Assembly: GCF_001618885.1 (NCBI RefSeq)
Contig: NZ_CP015114.1
Coordinates: 496,001-560,000, forward strand
DNA from: Staphylococcus condimenti
GTDB taxonomy: Bacteria > Bacillota > Bacilli > Staphylococcales > Staphylococcaceae
Length of the DNA stretch: 64,000 nt
Direction: 5' to 3'
Shown: positions 56,750 through 64,000 of the stretch, piece after piece
Numbering within the stretch: the first letter of the stretch is position 1
Layout of the letters: the number at the start of each line of letters is the position of its first letter
Made by a program: the position numbers and the translations under genes
Notes under the pieces: generated by a model
Told to the model about the DNA's origin: nothing
The model's database searches: none
What the model saw: only the letters and a program-made list of their open reading frames with translations

Positions 56750-57574
56750 CTATTCCTCTATAAATTTATTAATTAATATCTCTAAATTCTGATCAATATA
56801 TTTATTTGTATGTGTTAAAAGATAAAAATATCGTTCAATGTTTAAAGGTATAATCTCTAGTTTTTCTTTATCAAAAGGTGTTAATGTTTTTTTTGAAACT
56901 ATAGAAAAACCGTAACCATCATGAACCATATTCTTAATTAAAGTTGTGTTATTTATCTCAACTAAAAATGGATGGAGTTCAAACTGTGCTAATCCTTCTT
57001 CTTGATAAATACGTGTGCCAGAACCTTTTTCACGTACAAAACATGTATCCATGTTAAATTGACTTTCTTTTTTACGAATAAGTACCATCTCATCCTTTTC
57101 GATTCTTTTACTATCTATCATATTAACCTGTATTTCTTTTTCTATAATTCCAATATCAATTATATTACGCTTTATATTTTCGATAACATGTTCAGAATTA
57201 TCTAAATGGACGTGTATATGCAAATGAGGGTATTGGTAAGCCAAATCAGCAAGTTTTTGAGCCAAACGGTATTCACCATATGTATAACTACTGCCTATCG
57301 TTAGTTCTCCGGATACAGTACGCGATGCTTGTTTTAGATCTCTTCTAAGTGTTTCTTCCAAGTGCTTTTGTTTTAAAGCGTACTGGAATAACTTTTCTCC
57401 ATCACTAGTTAAAGTCATACGAGAATGTTTAAATTCAAAAACTTTAACATCATATTCAACTTCCAATTTTTTAATATCTCTGCTAACAGATGGTTGTGAT
57501 GTATAAAGATTTTCAGCAGCTTTCGTGAAACTTTGTGCTTTTACCACTTCAATTAGTACTTTAAATGGATCCAT
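56750..57574 (-). CDS. LysR-family transcriptional regulator
   Basis: A 274-residue LysR-type regulator. N-terminal winged HTH AQSFTKAAENLYTSQPSVSR (13-32) then DIKKLEVEYDVKVFEF, and a periplasmic-binding-like effector domain (about 90-274) with GELTIGSSYTYGEY (about 89-102). It is slightly short for the family. Divergent from yeiH across a 121-base gap with a 20-bp palindrome, the standard LysR arrangement, so it most likely activates yeiH. By analogy with CysL/YwfK a sulphur-related effector is possible but not shown. Confidence 0.9.
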   Translation of the reverse strand: MDPFKVLIEVVKAQSFTKAAENLYTSQPSVSRDIKKLEVEYDVKVFEFKHSRMTLTSDGEKLFQYALKQKHLEETLRRDLKQASRTVSGELTIGSSYTYGEYRLAQKLADLAYQYPHLHIHVHLDNSEHVIENIKRNIIDIGIIEKEIQVNMIDSKRIEKDEMVLIRKKESQFNMDTCFVREKGSGTRIYQEEGLAQFELHPFLVEINNTTLIKNMVHDGYGFSIVSKKTLTPFDKEKLEIIPLNIERYFYLLTHTNKYIDQNLEILINKFIEE

Positions 57575-57605
57575 TATTGATTTACCTCCCCTACCCTACT
57601 GAAGA

Positions 57606-57625
57606 TTATAACAAATTTGTTATAA
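57606..57625. promoter_or_regulatory. 20-bp perfect palindrome, probable LysR operator
   Basis: TTATAACAAATTTGTTATAA sits between the divergent LysR gene and yeiH and contains T-N11-A pairs typical of LysR sites. It is 70 bases from the yeiH start and 31 from the regulator start. Confidence 0.75.
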
Positions 57626-57695
57626 CTATTATACTAATTATTTATTTCAAGATATAAAGTTAAGGTGCTAATCTTAAATCAAAGGAGATGATGTA

Positions 57696-58688
57696 ATGAC
57701 TGCTTCAAAAAATAAATATTTCATCCTTGGTATTGTCTTTACGCTCATCATTGCAATTATAAGTTTAACTTTATCTAAAGTACCCATTTTAGATAAAGTC
57801 GGTGCGCTAACAATCGCTATTTTAATTGCTATATTATATCGACACTTTAAAGGTTATCCAGAGAAATACAGAACTGGTATTGAATTTTCCTCAAAACGTT
57901 TATTGAAACTTGCTATAGTCTTATATGGTCTGAAACTAAATATAAATGAAATTATAACTAAAGGTGGAACTTTACTTCTTGTAGATATTGGAGTAGTAAT
58001 TTTCAGTTTAACTGGCATTTACTTTTTGAATAAGTGGATTAAAGGAGATAAAAATCTAGGTATTTTACTAGGAATCGGCACTGGCATTTGTGGAGCTGCA
58101 GCGATAGCCGCAACAAGTTCAATTCTAAAATCACGCGAAAAAGACGTAGCAATTAGTATTGGTATAATCGCTTTAATCGGGACTATCTTTTCACTTGGTT
58201 ATACAGTTATTGATAGTTTTCTACACTTAACACCACAGTTATACGGTGCTTGGGCTGGTACTAGTTTGCATGAAATTGCACATGTAGTACTTGCAGCAGA
58301 CTTTTCAAGAGATAAAGCACTAAGTATTGCTTTATTAGGCAAACTAGGTCGTGTATTCCTCCTGATACCCGTCAGCATTATTTTAATAATAATCATGAAA
58401 TTCCGATCTAAGAACAGATATGAAAGCCAAAAAATTGATATTCCTTACTTTTTAATTGGATTTGTAATTATGGCCATAATTCATACGTACATTGTTATAC
58501 CTCAAACGCTTATGTATGTACTCGATTTCATCACTAATCTCTTTATGATGATGGCTATGGTCGCTTTAGGATTAAATGTCTCATTTAAAGATTTAAAGAA
58601 CCGTGCTTTTAAACCATTAATTGCTGTCATAGTTATATCACTTTGTTTATCCTCACTTATATTTTTAATATTGAATTCCATCTACTAA
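57696..58688 (+). CDS. YeiH/UPF0324-family membrane protein (putative sulfate exporter family)
   Basis: A 330-residue protein with about ten membrane helices. Family motifs: RLLKLAIVLYGLKLNINEI (about 67-85), GIGTGICGAAAIAATSSILK (about 125-144), and AGTSLHEIAHVVLAA (about 187-201). Annotated widely as putative sulfate exporter, but transport has not been proved for most members. AAAGGAGATG precedes the ATG. Probably controlled by the divergent LysR protein. Confidence 0.9.
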   Translation: MTASKNKYFILGIVFTLIIAIISLTLSKVPILDKVGALTIAILIAILYRHFKGYPEKYRTGIEFSSKRLLKLAIVLYGLKLNINEIITKGGTLLLVDIGVVIFSLTGIYFLNKWIKGDKNLGILLGIGTGICGAAAIAATSSILKSREKDVAISIGIIALIGTIFSLGYTVIDSFLHLTPQLYGAWAGTSLHEIAHVVLAADFSRDKALSIALLGKLGRVFLLIPVSIILIIIMKFRSKNRYESQKIDIPYFLIGFVIMAIIHTYIVIPQTLMYVLDFITNLFMMMAMVALGLNVSFKDLKNRAFKPLIAVIVISLCLSSLIFLILNSIY

Positions 58689-58700
58689 GTTATATGTAAA

Positions 58701-58725
58701 GGCGAGATTTTTACTATTTCTCGTC
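58701..58725 (+). terminator. Terminator of yeiH
   Basis: GGCGAGA / TCTCGTC (one G-T) followed by TTTTT, 12 bases after the yeiH stop. Confidence 0.75.
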
Positions 58726-58750
58726 TTTTTACTTTTCTAAATTTGGAAAT

Positions 58751-58800
58751 AATAAAACCCCAGACCTTCTTGGTCTAGGGTTATGATTTCAAAAATTATT
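58751..58800. repeat. Direct repeat copy A (copy of the rny terminator region)
   Basis: 50 bases identical at 46 positions to 59177-59226. It contains a hairpin (CCAGACC / GGTCTAGG) with its T run on the minus strand, so it is in the orientation of the rny terminator. Its last base abuts the ISL3 remnant. Confidence 0.85.
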
Positions 58801-59175
58801 GGTTCTATACTAAATCGGACTGGTGAGAAAATCACTCGTCCGCTTTTTTGATATAAAAATAGCGCAATTATCTCTATAATTTAAAGTGACCAAACCCAAA
58901 TTAAAGGAGATAAGTTGCGCCTATGAATCATTTTATATCAACTACACTGAGAATTAAAGATAAAAATATAGATTTCGACACTAAGATTGAAAAAAAGAGT
59001 ATAAAGTAAAAATATGTCTATTTTACTTTAAAAAATTGACGTACGTTCCTGAACACTGTGAAAATTGCGAATTTAATAATACCGACCACTTCATTATAAA
59101 AAAAAACGAAATGAAAGAATACCCGTATTACGATGCCTAAGCTATCTGAAAGACAGTTCTATTTGACAGAGAGCC
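58801..59175 (+). mobile_element. ISL3-family insertion sequence remnant, 375 bp
   Basis: The ends GGTTCTATACTAAATCGGAC and, inverted, GGCTCTCTGTCAAATAGAAC agree at 13 of 20 positions, as in imperfect ISL3 terminal repeats. Inside lies a decayed transposase N-terminus with its own AAAGGAGATAAG ribosome site. Most of the transposase is absent, so the element is an internally deleted, immobile relic. It sits exactly between the 50-bp direct repeats. Confidence 0.7.
58923..59140 (+). pseudogene. ISL3-family transposase, N-terminal fragment with a nonsense and a frameshift lesion
   Basis: From ATG 58923: MNHFISTTLRIKDKNIDFDT then KIEKKSIK and an in-frame TAA; the frame continues KYVYFTLK, then a one-base excess in an A6 run shifts to LTYVPEHCENCEFNNTDHFI, ending KKNEMKEYPYYDA and a stop at 59140. 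The N-terminal pattern and CxxC zinc finger match ISL3 transposases. The DDE catalytic domain is lost. Confidence 0.75.
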
Positions 59176-59176
59176 A

Positions 59177-59226
59177 AATAAAACCCTAGACCTCATTGGC
59201 CTAGGGTTATGATTTCAAAAATTATT
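59177..59226. repeat. Direct repeat copy B (rny 3' end and terminator)
   Basis: Partner of 58751-58800. It includes the last bases of rny and the rny terminator, CCCTAGACC / GGCCTAGGG with TTTTATTT following on the minus strand. Confidence 0.85.
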
Positions 59227-60781
59227 TTGCATATTCAATTGCTCTCGTCTCACGAACAACTGTCACTTTAATATGTCCTGGATATTGTAGTTCATCTTCT
59301 ATTTGTTTTTTAATATCTCTCGCTAGACGATGTGCTTTCAAGTCATCAATTTCATCAGGTGATACAATCACTCTGATTTCTCTACCAGCTTGAATTGCGA
59401 ATGCTTTTTCAACACCATCGTAACTTTCAGATAAAGCTTCTAAACGCTCTAATCTTCTAATATAGTTTTCAAGTGTTTCTTTACGTGCACCTGGACGTGC
59501 TGCAGATAAAGCATCTGCTGCTGCTACCAAGATAGAGATAATTGATGTTGGTTCTACATCACCGTGATGAGAGTGGATTGCATTAATAACTGTTTCACTC
59601 TCATGGTATTTTTTAGCAAGTTCAACACCGATTTCAACATGACTGCCCTCAACTTCATGGTCAATAGCTTTACCAACATCATGTAATAAACCAGCTCTTT
59701 TAGCCAATGTCACATCTTCACCTAATTCAGCAGCTAACATTCCTGTTAAGTGTGCTACTTCAATAGAGTGTTTCAAGACATTCTGACCATAACTTGTTCT
59801 AAATTTCAAGCGACCTAAGATTTTAACTAAATCTGGATGCATATTGTGAACATTGATTTCAAATGTTGCCTGTTCACCGGCATCTCTGATAATATCATCT
59901 ACTTCTTTACGCGCTTTTTCTACCATATCTTCAATACGTCCTGGATGAATCCGTCCGTCTGAAACTAAGTTAACTAACGCTGTACGTGCAATTTCTCGTC
60001 GAATTGGATCAAAGCCAGATAAGATAACAGCTTCTGGTGTATCGTCAATAATTAAATCAATACCTGTTAATGTTTCTAATGTACGAATATTTCGACCTTC
60101 ACGACCGATAATCCGTCCTTTCATTTCATCATTAGGCAAGTTTACTACCGATACTGTAGATTCTGACGTATGTTCAGCTGCTAAGCGCTGAACAGCTGTA
60201 GCTAATAATTCTTTTGCTGATTTATCAACTTTTTCTTTTGCTTCATTTTCCTTTTCTTTAACAAGTACTGCAATATCTTGTGACAGTTCTTCTTCAACAC
60301 GCTGGAATTGTTCGTTGATTGCTTCTTCGCGTGTGAGACCGGAGATGCGTTCTAATTCTTGTTCGTGCTTCATTATTATTGATTGAACACTACTCTCTTT
60401 TGCATCTACTTGTTGTTGTTTTTCTTCAATTTTCGATTCTTTTTGCTCTAAAATCTCATCTTTCTTATCTAATAGATCAGACTTACGCTCTAAGTTATCT
60501 TCTTTTTGAAGGAGTCGGGCCTCTTGTTTTTGAAGATTACCACGTATTTCACGAAGTTCATTTTCGGTTTGTTCTTTTAAACGTTGATTTTCTTCTTTAG
60601 CCTCAAGTAATCTCTCTTTTTTGAGATTATCTGCTTCTTTGTTCGCCTGATTTATAATATCATCTGCAGTTTGTTTTGCTTGAACTTGTTTCTCATGCAA
60701 AACTTTTTGGGCTGCAATATACCCTACAACAACTCCTAGAATACACCCCAGCAAAATGAGTAGGAGGGTTAATAAATTCAC
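59222..60781 (-). CDS. rny: Ribonuclease Y
   Basis: Membrane-anchored endoribonuclease initiating mRNA decay. N-terminal anchor [20 protein letters not shown] (2-21), a long coiled coil (about 25-200), KH domain [20 protein letters not shown] (about 220-239), and HD domain [17 protein letters not shown] then [15 protein letters not shown] (about 368-382). AAAGGAGGTG selects the GTG at 60781, giving 519 residues, equal to the S. aureus protein I recall; an upstream in-frame extension lacks a ribosome site. The 3' end lies in a 50-bp direct repeat. Confidence 0.97.
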   Translation of the reverse strand: MNLLTLLLILLGCILGVVVGYIAAQKVLHEKQVQAKQTADDIINQANKEADNLKKERLLEAKEENQRLKEQTENELREIRGNLQKQEARLLQKEDNLERKSDLLDKKDEILEQKESKIEEKQQQVDAKESSVQSIIMKHEQELERISGLTREEAINEQFQRVEEELSQDIAVLVKEKENEAKEKVDKSAKELLATAVQRLAAEHTSESTVSVVNLPNDEMKGRIIGREGRNIRTLETLTGIDLIIDDTPEAVILSGFDPIRREIARTALVNLVSDGRIHPGRIEDMVEKARKEVDDIIRDAGEQATFEINVHNMHPDLVKILGRLKFRTSYGQNVLKHSIEVAHLTGMLAAELGEDVTLAKRAGLLHDVGKAIDHEVEGSHVEIGVELAKKYHESETVINAIHSHHGDVEPTSIISILVAAADALSAARPGARKETLENYIRRLERLEALSESYDGVEKAFAIQAGREIRVIVSPDEIDDLKAHRLARDIKKQIEDELQYPGHIKVTVVRETRAIEYAK

Positions 60782-61009
60782 ACAAACACCTCCTTTTTCT
60801 AGGATTTTGTTTATTTGTATATCAGTTTCAATATGATTATATGAAGTTATATAAGAATCATACATACTAATTGTACTTTTTAAATACAAGGAGTGTCAAG
60901 GTTAATAATTGGTGCTCACTATTTAATTCAAAATATTGTGTTTAGAAATATATAGTTATATTTTTATCTATAAAATTCGTTTTAAAATAATACGATTAAA
61001 ACTATGTAA

Positions 61010-61045
61010 AAAAAGAGCCTGCACATTAGAAAACAGGCTCTTTTT
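61010..61045. terminator. Terminator of recA
   Basis: Stem AAAAAGAGCCTG / CAGGCTCTTTTT with a 12-base loop, just after the recA stop. Confidence 0.93.
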
Positions 61046-61055
61046 GACTATTTAT

Positions 61056-62123
61056 CTATTCTTCATCAAATAAATTTGTATTTTCATTTTTCTCTGCTTC
61101 AGCTTGTTTTTCATCTTTTTCTTCAACATCGCCATCGAAAATACCTAGCTTTTGTCTTAATTTATTATCGATATCTTGTTTAATTTCAGGATGCTCTTTC
61201 AAATAATTTTTGACGTTTTCTTTACCTTGTCCCATTCTGTCTCCATTATATGAATACCAAGCACCTGATTTGTCAACGATATCATTTTCAACACCTAAGT
61301 CGATTAATTCGCCTTCTTTAGAAATACCTTGTCCATACATGATATCAACTTCAGCTACTCTGAACGGAGGTGCTACTTTGTTTTTAACAACTTTAATTTT
61401 AGTACGGTTACCAACAATTTCCTGACCTTGTTTCAACTGCTCAGCACGACGTACTTCTAAACGGACTGAACTGTAGAATTTTAATGCTCTACCTCCAGGA
61501 GTTGTTTCAGGGTTACCGAACATAACACCGACTTTTTCACGGATTTGGTTGATGAAAACAGCAGTACAATTTGATTTAGAAATGGCCCCAGAAAGTTTAC
61601 GTAATGCTTGAGACATTAAACGTGCTTGTAAACCAACATGAGTATCTCCCATTTCACCTTCAATTTCAGCTTTAGGTGTTAAAGCTGCTACTGAATCGAC
61701 AACAATAATATCTACAGCACCGCTTCGAACAAATGCTTCAGCAATTTCTAAACCTTGTTCACCATGATCTGGTTGAGATAAATATAAGTTATCGATATCT
61801 ACACCTAATGCTTCAGCATAAACAGGGTCTAATGCATGTTCAGCATCGATAAATGCTGCAACTCCGCCTTGTTTTTGTACTTCAGCAATAGCATGTAAAG
61901 CTACAGTAGTTTTACCAGAACTTTCTGGACCATAAATTTCTACAATTCTTCCTTTAGGGTATCCACCGACACCTAAAGCGTTATCTAATGTTACAGAACC
62001 GCTTGAGATACTTGAAACGCGACGTGCTTTATTGTCGCCTAATTTCATAACTGCACCTTTACCAAACGATTTCTCCATATTCTTAATGACAGTATCTAGC
62101 GCTTTTTGACGTTCATTATCCAA
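61056..62123 (-). CDS. recA: Recombinase RecA
   Basis: Strand-exchange ATPase for homologous recombination and LexA co-protease. Walker [10 protein letters not shown] (about 65-73), [11 protein letters not shown] (about 90-100), Walker [11 protein letters not shown] (about 139-148), L1 region [20 protein letters not shown] and L2 [20 protein letters not shown] (about 195-214). The C-terminus is acidic (about 325-355). 355 residues. GGAGGTCC precedes the ATG. An SOS box lies 85 bases upstream. Confidence 0.98.
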   Translation of the reverse strand: MDNERQKALDTVIKNMEKSFGKGAVMKLGDNKARRVSSISSGSVTLDNALGVGGYPKGRIVEIYGPESSGKTTVALHAIAEVQKQGGVAAFIDAEHALDPVYAEALGVDIDNLYLSQPDHGEQGLEIAEAFVRSGAVDIIVVDSVAALTPKAEIEGEMGDTHVGLQARLMSQALRKLSGAISKSNCTAVFINQIREKVGVMFGNPETTPGGRALKFYSSVRLEVRRAEQLKQGQEIVGNRTKIKVVKNKVAPPFRVAEVDIMYGQGISKEGELIDLGVENDIVDKSGAWYSYNGDRMGQGKENVKNYLKEHPEIKQDIDNKLRQKLGIFDGDVEEKDEKQAEAEKNENTNLFDEE

Positions 62124-62208
62124 TATTGGACCTCCTAATCGAGATTTAGTCTCTTAATTATCTTAATTAATACTATACAGTGTTTGATGACAAAATACAA
62201 GTAATTTG

Positions 62209-62222
62209 CGAATGTTTGTTCG
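62209..62222. promoter_or_regulatory. LexA (SOS) box of recA
   Basis: Minus strand CGAACAAACATTCG matches CGAAC-N4-GTTCG with a single change. Confidence 0.8.
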
Positions 62223-62294
62223 ATTGTTTTCATTTGAAAATCATGTTTAAGCGAACATCCGTACCTATTTTTGAATTTTTAAGCCGCTATTATC

Positions 62295-63437
62295 TCAAGA
62301 AAATAAATTAATAAGACGGATGTAGACATAATTTGGCGTTCTGTGTTTAACTAAATTTCTTTTTTGTGTCATTACAAACGATTCACTCTCGAAACCTTTT
62401 TCTGTCAGCACACCTAAATGCACTTTTTCGCCATCATACAATAATGAAATGCCAATTTCTGTTTGATAAAAATCTCTTACATACGCTGCAGAAAGTTTCA
62501 AACGTTCTTCAAGGGTTAAAGTACTGCTTACATATTTATCATTATCCAGTAACATACCTTTTAATTGGTTGTCTTTATCATACTCTTTAAGTCGTGAATA
62601 AATCTCAGCTGAGGTTACACCATCGTATAACGCAAAATCACCTGGTATTTTAGCTAAAACAGCTTGTTCAATTTTAGTATGATCAGAACCATAATAATAT
62701 TTGCCAATACGTTTAAGAATTTCTTCTTTAACAGGTGCAATCAGTTTTTCGCATTCTTCTTGGTTTCTGCCATTCGCTGTTAAACGCGTAGAGACTTCAT
62801 GAGGACCTGCTAATGGCGCAATAGTTGGATTAGACTGATTATCTATTAGATCCATTAATTCTGTTTCTACTCTTGATTCCCCGATACCCGCAAATCTTAA
62901 TTGTTCAGAAAAAATAAGTTTATCTCCTTCTAATAAATAAGGAAGCAGCTCATTTTCGGCCATAGGCTGCATTTCTTTAGGCGGTCCGGGCATTAAGGCA
63001 ACACGTTTGCCATCTTCCTCCACTAACATACCAGGAGCCATACCTACTTTATTAGGAAGCACTTTTGCGCCTTCTATCACTAAGGCTTGTTGTTTATTGT
63101 TTTCACTCATTTCTTGATGTTGCTCTTTAAAATAATTTTCAATATATTCTAATGCTTCATTATCAGTCACAAGCTCTTTATCAAAAACTTTAGCTACTGT
63201 GTGTTTTGTTAAATCGTCTTTTGTAGGCCCTAAGCCCCCTGTCATGATGACAGTGTCATTTTCTTCTAAAGTTTGTCTTAACAAACGTTCTAAACGTTCT
63301 GGATTATCACCGATGACCGCTTGTTCCATAACATTCAAGCCGACACCATTAAACAATTGCGCTAAATATTTAGCGTTTGTATTCAGTATTTGACCTAATA
63401 ATAATTCTGAACCAACTGCTACAATTGAAATTTTCAT
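62295..63437 (-). CDS. cinA: CinA-family protein (competence/damage-inducible; NMN metabolism-related)
   Basis: A 380-residue protein. The N-terminal COG1058/molybdopterin-binding-like domain is well conserved: IVAVGSELLLGQILNTNAKY (4-23), VIMTGGLGPTKDDLTKHTVA (about 63-82), and LMPGPPKEMQPM (about 146-157). The C-terminal PncC-like deamidase domain (about 255-380) lacks the AESCTGG nucleophile motif of active NMN deamidases, so that activity is doubtful. The order pgsA-cinA-recA-rny is conserved across Firmicutes. Confidence 0.93.
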   Translation of the reverse strand: MKISIVAVGSELLLGQILNTNAKYLAQLFNGVGLNVMEQAVIGDNPERLERLLRQTLEENDTVIMTGGLGPTKDDLTKHTVAKVFDKELVTDNEALEYIENYFKEQHQEMSENNKQQALVIEGAKVLPNKVGMAPGMLVEEDGKRVALMPGPPKEMQPMAENELLPYLLEGDKLIFSEQLRFAGIGESRVETELMDLIDNQSNPTIAPLAGPHEVSTRLTANGRNQEECEKLIAPVKEEILKRIGKYYYGSDHTKIEQAVLAKIPGDFALYDGVTSAEIYSRLKEYDKDNQLKGMLLDNDKYVSSTLTLEERLKLSAAYVRDFYQTEIGISLLYDGEKVHLGVLTEKGFESESFVMTQKRNLVKHRTPNYVYIRLINLFS

Positions 63438-63489
63438 ATTTATTCCCCCATCTTCAACATGGTTTCTCTTCCTAATCTACACAAAAATA

Positions 63490-63572
63490 AGGATGTCACA
63501 AACACAGTCATTTGTGAACTCATTTGCACTGCAAAATGTCAAAATGAAAAATGACTGTATTAATAACATCCT
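63490..63572. terminator. Large nested hairpin between pgsA and cinA
   Basis: Outer AGGATGT / ACATCCT, middle ACAGTCATTT / AAATGACTGT, and weaker pairing inside: an 83-base imperfect inverted repeat. It could terminate pgsA or modulate read-through into cinA. Confidence 0.6.
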
Positions 63573-63585
63573 AAATGTTTGATTC

Positions 63586-64000
<415 letters not shown>

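Overview
This 64 kb window is low-GC Firmicute chromosome. Gene order and protein sequences point to the genus Staphylococcus: SosA beside LexA, a SarA-family regulator, Nuc2-type thermonuclease, a 519-residue RNase Y, a 355-residue RecA, and the order glnA-glnR / hflX / hfq-miaA / glpD-K-F-P / mutL-mutS / miaB / korAB / ymdB-rny / recA / cinA / pgsA that I recall from S. aureus (mirror-oriented). Several accessory genes do not match what I remember of S. aureus, so a coagulase-negative species is likely. I cannot name the species from sequence alone.

Layout. 1-10.2 kb: osmolyte transporter (cut by the window edge), MscL, SbcCD nuclease (sbcC split by a -1 frameshift at a slippery heptamer), small membrane proteins, transketolase. 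10.2-14.5 kb: SOS region (sosA/lexA with three LexA boxes), a CAP-domain protein, GMP reductase, and the alternative ribosomal proteins S14 and L33 with a Zur-type operator. 14.8-22.5 kb: amino-acid permease, HAD phosphatase, and threonine/lysine biosynthesis (hom-thrC-thrB with divergent aspartokinase). 22.5-29.5 kb is the most accessory stretch: a degenerate nucleotidyltransferase, a DeoR effector domain without its helix-turn-helix, a SarA-type regulator, a NERD-like membrane protein, a signal-less iron-siderophore binding protein, Nuc, cardiolipin synthase and a probable sigma-B gene. 29.7-37.3 kb: glnRA, YnbB-like PLP enzyme, HflX, glutathione peroxidase, Hfq, MiaA, lysophospholipase-like hydrolase. 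37.8-49 kb: glycerol regulon glpP-F-K-D with antitermination leaders and a cre-overlapped promoter, mutSL, secreted GlpQ. 49-56.2 kb: thiW, ymcA, miaB, thiamine-binding protein, an orphan YoeB-like protein, 2-oxoacid:ferredoxin oxidoreductase, YmdB. 56.4-64 kb: LysR/YeiH pair around a 20-bp palindrome, a 375-bp ISL3-family remnant between 50-bp direct repeats, RNase Y, RecA, CinA, PgsA (cut by the window edge).

Functional links. GlpF, GlpK and GlpD import glycerol and oxidise it; GlpQ can feed them glycerol-3-phosphate, and GlpP with CcpA probably controls expression. LexA, SosA and RecA form the SOS core. MutS/MutL, RecA and SbcCD are DNA repair functions. YmdB, RNase Y, YmcA and Hfq all belong to RNA metabolism. 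No rRNA, tRNA, CRISPR array or prophage was seen.
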